A stretch of 64,000 bases of DNA, from NCBI GenBank assembly GCA_900446925.1, contig UAVY01000002.1:571404-635403 (forward strand). The letters run 5' to 3'. This stretch comes from Citrobacter koseri. Its GTDB lineage: Bacteria > Pseudomonadota > Gammaproteobacteria > Enterobacterales > Enterobacteriaceae. The notes under the pieces are model-generated. The model was not told the DNA's origin and searched no databases. It saw nothing but the letters and a program-made list of their open reading frames with translations. Position 1 is the stretch's first letter. Each line of letters begins with the position of its first letter. Both the position numbers and the translations under genes were made by a program. Below, one piece after another: positions 11,286 to 21,979 of the stretch.

Positions 11286-11348
11286 TGGTGCTTTATCCGG
11301 CCTACGGCGCCATATGTAGGCCGGGTAAGCGTAAGCGCCACCCGGCAA
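11286..11348. repeat. REP pair between fhuB and hemL
   Basis: A short BIME with cores TTATCCGGCCTACGG and TAGGCCGGGTAAGCG, ending GCGCCACCCGGCA. It is the only sequence between the convergent fhuB and hemL genes. Confidence 0.8.
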
Positions 11349-11355
11349 TGACGAT

Positions 11356-12636
11356 TTACAGTTTCGCAAATACCCGACGTGCGGCATCAATGGTGTTGTT
11401 GATATCGTCCATGCTGTGCGCCACGGACATAAAGCCTGCCTCGAAGGCGGACGGCGCCAGGTAAACGCCTTCATCCAGCATCATGTGGAAGAAACGTTTG
11501 AAGCGCTCAACGTCGCATGCCATTACATCCTGATAGCAGTTTACGGATTCCGCATCGGTAAAGAAGATGCCGAACATACCGCCGACGTGATTCACCACCA
11601 GTGGAATATCGGCTTCCTGCGCGGCGTCCAGCAGGCCTTCTGCCAGTCGGGTCGTCAGTTTGTCCAGCGTCTCGTGAATCCCCGGTTGGGCGACTTCGGT
11701 CAGGCAGGCGAAACCCGCCGCCATGGCAATCGGGTTGCCGGAAAGCGTTCCCGCCTGGTAAACCGGGCCAGTCGGCGCCAGTGCGTCCATCACATCGCGG
11801 CGTCCGCCAAATGCGCCTACCGGCATGCCGCCGCCGATGATTTTGCCCAGACAGGTCAGATCCGGCACTACGCCGTAATAATCCTGTGCGCCCGCCAGTG
11901 CCACGCGGAAACCGGTCATCACTTCGTCGATGATCAGCAGCGCGCCGAATTCGTCGCACAGGGCGCGCAGGCCCGGCAGGAATTCCGGCAGCGGAGGGAT
12001 GCAGTTCATATTGCCCGCCACCGGCTCGACGATAATACAGGCAATCTCTTGCGGATATTGCTCGAACGCCGCGCGTACAGAAGCCAGATCGTTATAGGTG
12101 CAGGTCAGGGTATGTCTGGCGAAATCAGCCGGAACGCCCGGTGAGTTCGGCTGGCCCAGCGTCAGTGCGCCGGAACCCGCTTTCACCAGCAGGCAGTCGG
12201 CGTGGCCGTGGTAGCAGCCTTCAAATTTGATGATCTTGTCGCGACCGGTGAAGCCGCGCGCCAGGCGAATCGCACTCATTGTGGCTTCGGTGCCGGAGTT
12301 CACCATCCGCACCATGTCCATAGTCGGCACCAGTTCGGTGACCAGCTCCGCCATTTTAACTTCCATCTCGGTCGGCGCGCCGAAGCTCAGCCCGCGCGCA
12401 GCGGCTTCAATCACTGCATTACGGATGGCGGGGTGGTTATGGCCCAGCACCATCGGACCCCAGGAGCCGACGTAATCGATGTACGCTTTGCCATCGACAT
12501 CATACAGATACGCGCCGTCTGCTTTTTCGATAAACAGCGGGGTGCCGCCCACGCCAGTGAAGGCGCGAACAGGGGAGTTGACGCCGCCGGGGATAAGCTC
12601 GCGCGCTGCGCTGTAGAGGTTTTCAGACTTGCTCAT
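11356..12636 (-). CDS. hemL: Glutamate-1-semialdehyde 2,1-aminomutase
   Basis: PLP enzyme that converts glutamate-1-semialdehyde to 5-aminolevulinate, the entry step of haem synthesis by the C5 route. 426 residues, as in E. coli. Visible class III aminotransferase motifs include [24 protein letters not shown], the cofactor Asp in [10 protein letters not shown], and the Schiff-base Lys in [13 protein letters not shown]. It stands alone, convergent with fhuB and divergent from clcA. Confidence 0.97.
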   Translation of the reverse strand: MSKSENLYSAARELIPGGVNSPVRAFTGVGGTPLFIEKADGAYLYDVDGKAYIDYVGSWGPMVLGHNHPAIRNAVIEAAARGLSFGAPTEMEVKMAELVTELVPTMDMVRMVNSGTEATMSAIRLARGFTGRDKIIKFEGCYHGHADCLLVKAGSGALTLGQPNSPGVPADFARHTLTCTYNDLASVRAAFEQYPQEIACIIVEPVAGNMNCIPPLPEFLPGLRALCDEFGALLIIDEVMTGFRVALAGAQDYYGVVPDLTCLGKIIGGGMPVGAFGGRRDVMDALAPTGPVYQAGTLSGNPIAMAAGFACLTEVAQPGIHETLDKLTTRLAEGLLDAAQEADIPLVVNHVGGMFGIFFTDAESVNCYQDVMACDVERFKRFFHMMLDEGVYLAPSAFEAGFMSVAHSMDDINNTIDAARRVFAKL

Positions 12637-12806
12637 GGATGGGGTTCCTGGTTCGTAGAAAAAGTGAATGCCCTTTATTCTAAGTTATTCACAGAAGGTT
12701 ATGAACATTTTGCGCATTTGAAACATGACGATTTACAGGGGATTTTCCCGAAACAGGCGGGTACAATGCCGCTTCTGTATTTGTATTACCAATTAATGAT
12801 CATCTG

Positions 12807-14228
12807 ATGAACACAGACACTCCCACTTTCGAAGCACAGCAAGTTGTGCGCTTACGGCGCGGGGATCTGATCCGCAGACTACTTCAGCGGGATAAAACGC
12901 CGCTGGCCATCTTATTAACGGCGGCGGTGGTCGGCACCGTCACGGGTCTTATTGGCGTCGCGTTTGAGAAAGCCGTGACCTGGGTGCAAAACTTACGTAT
13001 CGGCGCGCTCGTTCAGACGGCCGATTACGCGATTCTGGTCTGGCCGCTGGCCTTTATCCTCTCTGCGCTGCTGGCGATGGTCGGTTATTTTCTGGTGCGT
13101 AAGTTTGCGCCGGAAGCCGGTGGGTCGGGCATCCCGGAAATAGAAGGCGCGCTGGAAGAGTTGCGTCCTGTTCGCTGGTGGCGCGTGCTTCCGGTGAAAT
13201 TTGTGGGCGGTATGGGAACGCTGGGCGCTGGCATGGTGCTGGGGCGGGAAGGGCCGACGGTACAAATCGGGGCAATATCGGGCGGATGGTGCTGGATCTC
13301 TTCCGTATGCGTAGCGCCGAGGCGCGTCACACCTTACTGGCAACCGGCGCGGCCGCAGGGTTATCGGCAGCCTTTAACGCGCCGCTGGCGGGGATCTTAT
13401 TTATCATCGAAGAGATGCGCCCGCAGTTTCGCTACAATTTAATTTCGATCAAAGCCGTGTTTACGGGCGTGATCATGTCGAGCATTGTGTTTCGTATTTT
13501 TAACGGTGAAGCGCCGATTATTGAGGTCGGGAAGCTCTCAAACGCACCGGTTAATACGCTATGGTTATATTTAATCCTCGGTATGATTTTTGGCTGCGTC
13601 GGGCCGCTGTTCAATCACTTGGTATTGCGCACTCAGGATATGTTCCAGCGTTTTTCACGGCGGCGAAATCAAAAAGTGGGTTCTGATGGGCGGCGCGATC
13701 GGCGGCCTGTGCGGTATTCTCGGCTTAATTGAGCCAGAAGCGGCGGGTGGTGGATTTAATTTGATCCCCATTGCGGCGGCGGGGAATTACAGCGTAGGCC
13801 TGCTGCTGTTTATTTTTATCGCCCGCGTCCTTACCACGCTGCTTTGTTTCTCATCCGGCGCGCCGGGCGGAATTTTTGCGCCAATGCTGGCGCTGGGGAC
13901 GTTGCTCGGCACCGCATTTGGTATGGCGGCGGCTGCGTGTTTTCCGCAGTACCATCTGGAAGCCGGAACATTCGCGATTGCCGGAATGGGCGCGTTGTTG
14001 GCGGCGTCGGTGCGTGCGCCTTTAACGGGAATCGTGTTAGTGCTGGAGATGACCGATAACTATCAGCTCATTTTGCCAATGATTATTACCTGTCTTGGCG
14101 CAACACTATTAGCACAATTTATGGGTGGAAAACCGCTATACTCCACCATCCTTGCGCGCACGCTGGCGAAACAGGATGCGGAGCAGGCGGCAAAAAGCCA
14201 GCGGTCGGCCGCTGGTGAGAATACTTGA
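12807..14228 (+). CDS. clcA: H+/Cl- exchange transporter ClcA, two frameshifts
   Basis: CLC-family antiporter of the inner membrane, used in E. coli in extreme acid resistance. Filter motifs are present: GSGIPE, GREGPT (with the gating Glu) and [11 protein letters not shown]. The frame is lost where a G is missing at 13269-13272 (between [10 protein letters not shown] and NIGRMVLD) and regained after an extra T at 13651-13655. The net change is zero and the corrected length is 473 residues, as in E. coli. The errors are probably technical. The gene is dispensable, so real inactivation cannot be excluded from sequence alone. Confidence 0.92.
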
Positions 14229-14308
14229 ATGAAATACCAGGGTATTAGATAATGCCATAACGATTGGGTTATAATTTGCCCAATTGCCAATGTCGTTTGG
14301 AGCAAAAA

Positions 14309-14653
14309 ATGAGTGATGACGTAGCGCTGCCACTGCAATTTACTGAAGCAGCAGCCAAGAAAGTAAAAAGCCTGATCGCTGACGAAGATAACCCGAATCT
14401 GAAACTGCGCGTGTATATCACCGGCGGTGGTTGCAGCGGTTTCCAGTACGGTTTTACCTTTGATGATCAGGTAAACGAAGGTGATATGACCATCGAGAAG
14501 CAGGGTGTTGGCCTGGTGGTTGACCCGATGAGCCTGCAATATCTGGTAGGCGGCGCTGTCGATTACACCGAAGGTCTGGAAGGTTCCCGCTTTGTGGTCA
14601 CCAACCCGAATGCGAAAAGCACCTGCGGGTGTGGTTCGTCCTTTAGTATCTGA
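14309..14653 (+). CDS. erpA: Iron-sulfur cluster insertion protein ErpA
   Basis: A-type carrier that delivers Fe-S clusters to targets such as the isoprenoid enzyme IspG, and essential in aerobic E. coli. 114 residues, starting [16 protein letters not shown]. The three cluster-ligand cysteines are in [10 protein letters not shown] and near the C-terminus in [16 protein letters not shown] at 14270-14275 gives a plausible own promoter. A REP element follows. Confidence 0.97.
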   Translation: MSDDVALPLQFTEAAAKKVKSLIADEDNPNLKLRVYITGGGCSGFQYGFTFDDQVNEGDMTIEKQGVGLVVDPMSLQYLVGGAVDYTEGLEGSRFVVTNPNAKSTCGCGSSFSI

Positions 14654-14655
14654 TG

Positions 14656-14753
14656 TATTGCCGGATGGCGACGCAGGGCGTCTTATCCGGCCTACGGTGC
14701 GTGTTGCTGCGTTCCTGAATGTAGGCCCGATAAGCGTCAGCGCCATCGGGCAG
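14656..14753. repeat. REP pair (BIME) between erpA and yadS
   Basis: Opposed units (TTGCCGGATGGCGACGC and GTCAGCGCCATCGGGCAG) flank a central linker. It lies between the convergent erpA and yadS stops. Confidence 0.85.
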
Positions 14754-14758
14754 TGAAA

Positions 14759-15384
14759 TCAACGCCCGTTCTCATCCAGAGCAAACGTCGGTAATTTTAA
14801 ATGCCAACGAATTGCGGCCAGACGAATCATTAACGTCACAACCATCCCCATCATACTGGCGCTTTCCAGCGGCACGGAAAAGGTATAAAACGCCGTCGCA
14901 TGCACGATGCCGCCGATAATACAGGCCGTGGCATAAATCTCCGTGCGTAAGATCATCGGCACTTCACGCGCCAGCACGTCGCGGATAATCCCGCCGCCGA
15001 CGCCGGTAATCACGCCCATACAGATGGCGACCAGCGGGCCTGTTTCAGCAAGGAACGCCTTATTGACGCCGATACCGACGAACACCGCGAGGGCCGACGG
15101 CATCCAGCACGGGAAGCATCCATTTAGGCAATCGTCTCGGCTGGCGCACCAGCAAAATGGTGAGCATGCTGGTGACCATCGCCACCACCAGGTCGGTCGG
15201 ATCTTTGACCCAAAAGACGGGCCCGTTATCCAGCGCCATATCGCGGATCGTCCCGCCGCCCACTGCGGTCACGACGCCCAATACCAGTACGCCAAACGGG
15301 TCCATACGCAACTTTCCGGCCAGCAATACGCCAGAGATAGCAAAGACAGCTGTGCCTTACAATATCCAGCCAATAGACGAGCAT
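14759..15384 (-). CDS. yadS: TRIC/UPF0126-family membrane protein YadS, two frameshifts
   Basis: Small integral membrane protein of the bacterial TRIC (trimeric intracellular cation channel) relatives; its physiological substrate is uncertain. The internal repeat is visible as two glycine motifs, [13 protein letters not shown] and [13 protein letters not shown]. The start at 15384 (MLVYWLDIV) is chosen by family similarity. One extra base near 15356-15360 breaks the frame after residue 9, and another near 15091-15095 breaks it after LDAVG. Removing both gives 207 residues, the E. coli length. Confidence 0.88.
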
Positions 15385-15420
15385 TATCGAATCCCCACTG
15401 AGAACCTGACTGCGCAGGTT

Positions 15421-16223
15421 CTATTCTACTTGTGAAAGCGCATTACAGAGTTGTTTTGCGGCGAGGATGATACGCGGGCTCGCGCGTTCAAACCAGTCAC
15501 CATTCAGCGGTATAACCGGGGATTTTTAGCTGATTTTGCCAGTATTGTTCTATTTTAGGAATTTCGCCCGCATCGCCGGTAACGACAATCGCCTGCGGAT
15601 GTCGGGCCAGCACCTGCTCGCGGCTGACCTGCGGCCAGGGGACGCGACTGCCCGCAAAAATATTTTCTCCGCCGCAGACCTCAAGAACCTGGTGCTGGAT
15701 GGAGCCTTTTCCGCTGGTGAATAACGGATTCGCGCCAAACTGGAGAAAAACGCGTTTTTTCGGTTTATCAGCGTACTGCGACTTTAGCGCGGCATACTCG
15801 TCCAGCAGCGTTTGCGCCGCGCGTCTGGCTTTTTCTGGCTCAGGACTCCATGCGGCAAGCTGGCGCAGTGCGTCGGCGACCTGCTCAATGGTTACGGCAT
15901 CCACCCACATGATTTTAATGCCCAGGGACGCCAGCTGGTTAACCTGCCGTTCAGCATTGCCCCCTCGCCAGGCGATAACCAGATCGGGTTTGAGCGCCAC
16001 AATACGTTCCAGATTCATCCCTTGCCAGGTGGAGACTTCTTCGATGTTTTTCGCTTGCGAGGGATAGTCGGAATAACTGCTGACGCCAACGGGCGTGATC
16101 CCTGCGGCAAAGGCAAGTTCGGTGTTGGAAGGGGGAGAGGGAAACGACGCGCGGTGCGGCGTAAAGCCACAGCGGAAGGGCTAAAAGCAGGGCGGCCAGC
16201 GCCCTGGAGAATAATTTAGCCAT
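15421..16223 (-). CDS. btuF: Vitamin B12 periplasmic binding protein BtuF, two frameshifts
   Basis: Periplasmic cobalamin-binding component of BtuCD-F. Start 16223 ([15 protein letters not shown]), signal peptide ending near LWLYA, mature start APRVVSLSP. Two extra bases, near 16129-16135 and at 15518-15521, split the frame. Corrected length is 266 residues, the E. coli length, ending NALSQVE. It overlaps the end of mtnN by eight bases, so the two are co-transcribed as in E. coli. Confidence 0.9.
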
Positions 16224-16915
16224 GCGCCAGTTTCTGCACCAGCGTTTCAACCATCAGGCTGGACTGCTTCGCGGCTACGGCCAGGAATTCGTCAAAGCTG
16301 AGGTGGGATTGCTGATCGGCCACATCAGAGATGGCGCGAACCACCACGAAAGGCACGTTGAAGTTATGGCAGACATGCGCGATCGCGGTCGCTTCCATTT
16401 CCACGGCAATCGCCTGCGGGAAATTGTGGCGGATTTTCGCCAGGCCCACGGAACCGTTAATGAAAGCGTCGCCGCTGACGATCAGTCCGCGAACCGCATT
16501 CAGGTTGAGTTTTGCGATGCAGGATTCCGCCGCCGCGATCAGCGCGTCGTCGGCTTTAAAACCTGCCGGGCAGCCAGGGGAGTTGACCAAATTCATAACC
16601 AAACGCGGTAACGTCGGCGTCGTGATAACGCGCTTCATCGGAAACGACGATATCGCCGACTGTCAGCGTCGGGGCCAGACCGCCAGCGGAACCGGTATTA
16701 ATAATGACATCCGGCTTGCAACGTTCCAGCAGCAACGTTGCGCCCAGTGCCGCCGCGACTTTACCGATGCCGGATTTCAGCAGCGCAATCTCGGTCCCGT
16801 TCAGTTGGCCGGTGTAAATTTCACAACCGCCCAGGGTGATCGTCTGACGGTTTTCGATTTTGTCACGCAGCAGCGTAACTTCTTCTTCCATTGCACCAAT
16901 GATGCCGATTTTCAT
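16216..16915 (-). CDS. mtnN: 5'-methylthioadenosine/S-adenosylhomocysteine nucleosidase, one frameshift
   Basis: Hydrolyses MTA, SAH and 5'-deoxyadenosine, recycling adenine and feeding AI-2 synthesis through LuxS. Starts [13 protein letters not shown] with the conserved Glu12, has the [10 protein letters not shown] and [12 protein letters not shown] substrate-site motifs and the catalytic Asp in [11 protein letters not shown]. An extra base in the run at 16577-16580 shifts the frame at GQLPGCPAGF; the corrected length is 232 residues. First gene of the mtnN-btuF unit and divergent from dgt. Confidence 0.94.
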
Positions 16916-16999
16916 AGATTTACTCGCGATAAGCCAGATTTGAGGGCATAGTCTATCATGCGCTTAAGGGGGAAGCGCATTTCTCAGGCGGGAGAGGAC

Positions 17000-18520
17000 A
17001 TGGCACAGATCGATTTCCGAAATAAAATTAACTGGCATCGTCGTTATCGTTCACCGCAGGGTGTGAAGACCGAACATGGAGATCCTGCGGATCTTTGAAA
17101 GCGATCGTGGACGCATCATCAATTCCCCGGCGATCCGTCGGCTTCAGCAAAAAACGCAGGGTCTTTCCACTGGAGCGTAACGCCGCCGTTCGGACGCGGT
17201 TGACGCATTCTATGGAAGTGCAGCAGGTCGGGCGTTATATCGCGAAAGAGATCCTGAGCCGGTTAAAAGAGTTAAAGCTGCTGGAACAATACGGTCTGGG
17301 ATGAACTGACCGGCCCCTTTGGAGAGCATTGTGGAAATGTCCTGTCTGATGCATGACATTGGCAATCCGCCGTTTGGTCATTTCGGCGAGGCGGCGATCA
17401 ATGACTGGTTTCGCCAGCGCCTGCATCGCCGGCGGATGCGGAAAGCCAGCCGCTTAGCGACGATCGCTGCGCGGTGGCGGCGCTGCGTCTGCGTGAAGGC
17501 GAGGAGTCTTTGAATGATATTCGTCGCAAGGTGCGCCAGGATTTATGTCATTTCGAGGGCAACGCGCAGGGCATCCGCCTGGTGCATACATTAATGCGCA
17601 TGAATCTGACCTGGGCGCAGGTGGGCGGCATTTTAAAATACACTCGCCCGGCATGGTGGCGAGGAGAAACGCCCGCGACGCACCGTTATTTAATGAAGAA
17701 GCCGGGGTATTATCTCTCTGAAGCGCCGTATATTGAGAGGTTACGTAAAGAACTTGCGTTAGCGCCTTACAGCCGCTTCCCATTAACATGGATTATGGAG
17801 GCCGCCGATGATATCTCTTATTGCGTGGCCGATCTGGAAGATGCCGTCGAGAAAAGAATCTTCAGCGTTGAGCAGTTATATCACCATCTTTACGAAGCAT
17901 GGGGCCACCATGAAAAAGGATCGCTGTTTACTCAGGTTGTTGAGAATGCCTGGGAAAAATCTCGCTCAAATTCGCTAAGCCGCAGTACGGAAGATCAGTT
18001 CTTTATGTATTTGCGCGTGAATACGCTAAATAAACTGGTGCCCTACGCGGCTCAGCGTTTTATTGATAACCTGCCGCAAATCTTTGACGGCAGTTTCAAT
18101 CATGCGCTGCTGGAAGACGCCAGCAGCTTCAGCCAGTTGCTTGAGTTATATAAAAATGTGGCGATAAAACATGTGTTTAGCCACCCGGATGTTGAACAAC
18201 TGGAATTACAGGGCTATCGCGTCATCAGCGGGTTATTAGAAATTTACCAACCGTTATTACGTATGTCCCTGGTCGATTTCAGGGAACTGGTTGAAAAAGA
18301 GCGGGTGAAGCGTTTTCCAATAGAATCTCGTTTATTCCAGAAGCTCTCTACGCGCCATCGCCTGGCTTACGTGGAGGCCGTCAGTAAATTATCGCCGGAG
18401 GCGCCGGAGTACCCCACGCTGGAATATTATTATCGCTGCCGTTTGATCCAGGATTATATCAGCGGGATGACGGATCTGTACGCCTGGGATGAATACCGGC
18501 GTCTGATGGCGGTTGAATAA
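17000..18520 (+). CDS. dgt: Deoxyguanosinetriphosphate triphosphohydrolase, five frameshift sites
   Basis: HD-domain enzyme that cleaves dGTP to deoxyguanosine and tripolyphosphate. ATG 17000 ([16 protein letters not shown]). HD-fold residues are seen in [10 protein letters not shown] and [15 protein letters not shown]. The first 430 bases hold six surplus bases at five sites: 17078-17079, 17159-17161, 17298-17300, 17321-17322 and a double one near 17425-17432. From 17474 on the frame is clean. Removing all six gives 504 residues, one fewer than E. coli. The density of errors is the highest in the window. Confidence 0.92.
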
Positions 18521-18579
18521 TAAATACGCTTTTGTAAAGATGGACAATAAATTTTTACTTTTTCCAGAAACTTTATTCT

Positions 18580-18607
18580 GGAACTTCGCGCTATAAAACG
18601 AATCTGA
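18580..18607 (+). promoter_or_regulatory. Sigma-E promoter of degP
   Basis: GGAACTT at 18580-18586 and TCTGA at 18603-18607 with a 16-bp spacer match the sigma-E consensus, and the arrangement is nearly the same as the mapped E. coli degP promoter. It places degP under envelope-stress control. Confidence 0.82.
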
Positions 18608-18652
18608 CGTACACAGCAATTTTGCGTTATCTGTTAATCGAGATTGAAACAC

Positions 18653-20074
18653 ATGAAAAAAACCACATTAGCAATGAGTGCACTGGCTCTGAGTTTAGGT
18701 TTGGCGCTGTCCCCCCTGTCTGCAACGGCGGCTGAGACGGCGTCTTCGGCAACGACTGCCCAGCAGATGCCAAGTCTGGCACCGATGCTCGAAAAAGTGA
18801 TGCCATCGGTGGTGAGTATCAACGTGGAAGGTAGCACAACCGTCAACACGCCGCGCATGCCGCGTAATTTCCAGCAGTTCTTTGGCGATGATTCGCCATT
18901 CTGCCAGGACGGTTCGCCGTTCCAGAGTTCTCCGTTCTGCCAGGGCGGGGGTCAGGGCGGCGGTCAGCAACAGAAATTTATGGCGCTGGGCTCCGGCGTC
19001 ATTATTGATGCCGCAAAAGGTTATGTCGTCACCAACAACCATGTGGTGGATAACGCGACGGTCATCAAAGTTCAACTGAGCGATGGCCGTAAATTTGACG
19101 CCAAGGTCGTCGGTAAAGATCCGCGCTCTGATATCGCGCTGGTTCAAATTCAGGACCCGAAAAATCTGACGGCCATTAAGCTGGCGGATTCCGACGCGCT
19201 GCGCGTGGGGGATTATACCGTCGCTATCGGCAACCCGTTTGGTCTGGGCGAAACGGTGACTTCCGGTATCGTTTCCGCACTGGGCCGTAGCGGTCTGAAC
19301 GCGGAAAACTACGAAAACTTTATCCAGACGGATGCCGCCATCAACCGTGGTAACTCCGGTGGCGCGCTGGTGAACCTGAACGGCGAACTGATCGGGATTA
19401 ACACCGCGATTCTTGCGCCGGACGGCGGCAACATCGGTATTGGTTTTGCTATCCCCAGCAACATGGTGAAAAACCTGACCTCCCAGATGGTGGAGTATGG
19501 CCAGGTTAAACGCGGTGAGCTGGGTATCATGGGGACGGAGCTAAACTCGGAACTGGCGAAGGCGATGAAAGTCGATGCCCAGCGCGGCGCGTTTGTCAGC
19601 CAGGTGATGGCGAACTCTTCTGCGGCGAAAGCCGGTATTAAAGCCGGGGATGTGATCACGTCCCTGAATGGTAAGCCGATCAGCAGCTTTGCCGCGCTGC
19701 GCGCCCAGGTGGGTACGATGCCGGTAGGCAGCAAAATCAGCCTTGGTCTGCTGCGTGATGGCAAGCCGGTGACTGTCAACCTGGAACTGCAACAGAGCAG
19801 CCAGAATCAGGTTGATTCCAGCTCCATCTTCAATGGTATTGAAGGCGCGGAAATGAGCAACAAAGGCCAGGATAAAGGCGTTGTTGTCAGCAACGTGAAG
19901 CCGAATACGCCGGCTGCGCAGATTGGCCTGAAGAAAGGGGATGTGATTGTGGGGGCCAACCAGCAGGCGATTAAGAACATCGCTGAGCTGCGTAAAATCC
20001 TCGACAGCAAACCTTCTGTTCTGGCGCTGAATATTCAGCGCGGCGATAGCACCATCTATCTGCTGATGCAGTAA
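18653..20074 (+). CDS. degP: Periplasmic serine protease/chaperone DegP (HtrA)
   Basis: Degrades and refolds damaged periplasmic and outer-membrane proteins. The start is at 18653 (MKKTTLAMSALALSLG) rather than the TTG nine bases upstream. The signal peptide ends SATA. The trypsin-like domain has His in TNNHVVDN, Asp in DPRSDIAL and Ser in GNSGGAL; two PDZ domains follow. The LA loop holds the CQDG/CQGG cysteine pair and a Gly/Gln-rich stretch. 473 residues. The frame is intact in a region where its neighbour dgt is riddled with errors. Confidence 0.97.
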   Translation: MKKTTLAMSALALSLGLALSPLSATAAETASSATTAQQMPSLAPMLEKVMPSVVSINVEGSTTVNTPRMPRNFQQFFGDDSPFCQDGSPFQSSPFCQGGGQGGGQQQKFMALGSGVIIDAAKGYVVTNNHVVDNATVIKVQLSDGRKFDAKVVGKDPRSDIALVQIQDPKNLTAIKLADSDALRVGDYTVAIGNPFGLGETVTSGIVSALGRSGLNAENYENFIQTDAAINRGNSGGALVNLNGELIGINTAILAPDGGNIGIGFAIPSNMVKNLTSQMVEYGQVKRGELGIMGTELNSELAKAMKVDAQRGAFVSQVMANSSAAKAGIKAGDVITSLNGKPISSFAALRAQVGTMPVGSKISLGLLRDGKPVTVNLELQQSSQNQVDSSSIFNGIEGAEMSNKGQDKGVVVSNVKPNTPAAQIGLKKGDVIVGANQQAIKNIAELRKILDSKPSVLALNIQRGDSTIYLLMQ

Positions 20075-20085
20075 TTTCCTCTCTT

Positions 20086-20117
20086 GCCCTTTTCCTGTCC
20101 GGGAAAAGGGCATTTCT
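20086..20117 (+). terminator. Terminator after degP
   Basis: A 10-bp perfect inverted repeat GCCCTTTTCC/GGAAAAGGGC with a six-base loop, followed by ATTTCTC. It lies 12 bases after the degP stop codon. Confidence 0.7.
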
Positions 20118-20232
20118 CACATTCTGTGAGGCCTCCCACAACTCCATACTTCTCTGCTTTAGTTTGTGCAGATGCACAATGATGCAGGTTAGCATCTTCC
20201 CTATGCTTGAGCTCTGCTCACAGGAGGGGATT

Positions 20233-21390
20233 ATGGCTGGCTGGCATCTTGATACCAAAATGGCACAGGATATTGTGGCGCGCACAATGCGCATCATCGA
20301 TACCAATATCAACGTAATGGATGCCCGTGGGCGTATTATTGGTAGCGGCGATCGGGAGCGCATTGGTGAATTGCACGAAGGCGCGCTGTTGGTGCTGTCG
20401 CAGGGGCGCGTGGTCGATATTGATGATGCGGTGGCGCGGCATCTTCACGGCGTGCGCCAGGGGATCAACCTGCCGTTGCGCCTGGAAGGGGAGAGCGTCG
20501 GCGTTATTGGTTTAACCGGTGAGCCGCAACACCTGCGAAAATACGGTGAGCTGGTCTGTATGACGGCCGAAATGATGCTGGAGCAGTCGCGGCTGATGCA
20601 TCTGCTGGCCCAGGACAGCCGTCTGCGTGAAGAACTGGTGATGAACCTGATTCAGGCCGAGGAAAATACGCCAGCGTTGACGGAGTGGGCGCAGCGGCTG
20701 GGTATCGACCTGAACCAACCGCGTGTGGCTGCCGTGGTCGAAGTGGACAGCGGGCAGCTTGGCGTTGACAGCGCGATGGAGGAGTTGCAGCAGTTGCAAA
20801 ATGCGTTAACGACGCCTGAACGCAACAATTTGATTGCTATCGTTTCTTTGACGGAAATGGTTGTGCTGAAACCGGCGCTGAATCAGTTTGGGCGCTGGGA
20901 TGCGGACGATCATCGCAAGCGTATTGAGCAGTTGATTGCCCGGATGAAGGAGAACGGGCAATTGCGCTTTCGGGTCGCACTGGGGAACTATTTTACCGGC
21001 CCGGGCAGTATCGCCCGTTCCTGGCGCACTGCGCGTACTACCATGATGGTGGGCAAGCAGCGTATGCCGGAGCAACGCAGCTACTTTTACCAGGATTTGA
21101 TGCTGCCAGTGCTGCTGGACAGCCTGCGTGGTGGCTGGCAGGCCAATGAGCTGGCGCGCCCGCTCTCAAAGCTGAAGGCGATGGATAATAACGGGCTGTT
21201 ACGCCGGACGCTGGCCGCGTGGTTTCGCCATAACGTGCAGCCGCTGGCAACGTCGAAGGCGCTCTTTATTCACCGTAATACGCTGGAATACCGTCTGAAC
21301 CGCATCTCTGAGTTGACGGGGCTGGATTTGGGCAATTTTGATGATCGGCTGTTGCTGTATGTCGCGCTGCAACTGGACGAGCAGCGGTGA
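20233..21390 (+). CDS. cdaR: Sugar diacid utilisation regulator CdaR
   Basis: Activator of the glucarate, galactarate and glycerate genes in E. coli. The ATG at 20233, preceded by the strong Shine-Dalgarno AGGAGGGG, gives 385 residues, as in E. coli; longer upstream starts lack similarity. It has an N-terminal sugar-diacid recognition domain, then a C-terminal PucR-type helix-turn-helix seen in TSKALFIHRNTLEYRLNRI. Its targets are not in this window. The frame is intact. Confidence 0.95.
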   Translation: MAGWHLDTKMAQDIVARTMRIIDTNINVMDARGRIIGSGDRERIGELHEGALLVLSQGRVVDIDDAVARHLHGVRQGINLPLRLEGESVGVIGLTGEPQHLRKYGELVCMTAEMMLEQSRLMHLLAQDSRLREELVMNLIQAEENTPALTEWAQRLGIDLNQPRVAAVVEVDSGQLGVDSAMEELQQLQNALTTPERNNLIAIVSLTEMVVLKPALNQFGRWDADDHRKRIEQLIARMKENGQLRFRVALGNYFTGPGSIARSWRTARTTMMVGKQRMPEQRSYFYQDLMLPVLLDSLRGGWQANELARPLSKLKAMDNNGLLRRTLAAWFRHNVQPLATSKALFIHRNTLEYRLNRISELTGLDLGNFDDRLLLYVALQLDEQR

Positions 21391-21391
21391 T

Positions 21392-21474
21392 TGCCTGATG
21401 GCGCGACGCTTATCAGGCCTACCGGGAGTTACCTGTAGGCCGGATAAGGCGTAACACGCCGCCATCCGGCAACA
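21392..21474. repeat. REP pair (BIME) between cdaR and yaeH
   Basis: Opposed units TGCCTGATGGCGCGACGC and CACGCCGCCATCCGGCA, between the convergent cdaR and yaeH genes. Confidence 0.85.
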
Positions 21475-21480
21475 CACAGC

Positions 21481-21871
21481 TTACTTACGCGTTAGTTTTT
21501 CCAGATCCGCTTCGATTTCGTTGATCTTGTTGGCGACCACGCTTTCCAGATGACGTAAATCATCCAGGATCTTACGTTTGAGATCGACTTCCGTGCGATC
21601 GCGCTGGCAGATCTGATCCAGCTCATCGATCACATAGCGCAGGTTAGGACTGATCTCCTGCACCTCTTTGTAACCTTGTCCGATACCATCGGCGACGACG
21701 GTTTTACGCCTGGCGGGGATATTTGAACTTTACGCTTTTGGCAAAGAACTCGCCTCTATCCCTTCTGGAAAATAGATTTTCAGGATATCGTTGTTGGCTT
21801 CTTGCCGCAGGCTGTAACGATCGATTTCTTCAGGATTGGTAATGCCCCAGACTTTTCAGATTGTCATACAT
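21481..21871 (-). CDS. yaeH: UPF0325 family protein YaeH, four frameshifts
   Basis: Small conserved enterobacterial protein of unknown function, predicted cytoplasmic with a helical, charged C-terminus ([16 protein letters not shown]). Start 21871 ([17 protein letters not shown]). Four surplus bases lie at 21845-21848, about 21767, 21760-21762 and about 21709, all in the first half of the gene; the C-terminal 60 codons are clean. Corrected length is 128 residues, as in E. coli. Confidence 0.85.
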
Positions 21872-21942
21872 ACGGTACCCTTCATCTCAACATAACCTAT
21901 GAATAATTAACGAAAAGTTCTCTTTCCGCCAGCCACAGATGT

Positions 21943-21970
21943 AAAAAAAGCGGGCTCAGCCCGCTTTTTC
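21943..21970 (-). terminator. Rho-independent terminator of dapD
   Basis: A GC-rich hairpin AGCGGGCT/AGCCCGCT with A-runs on one side and T-runs on the other. Read on the minus strand it ends in a long T tract just past the dapD stop codon. Confidence 0.85.
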
Positions 21971-21979
21971 AAATCATTG

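Noticed and set aside
11286..11348. REP pairs as possible CRISPR repeats or phage att sites
   Set aside because: The units are inverted pairs with the REP consensus, not regularly spaced direct repeats; no cas, integrase or transposase gene is near.
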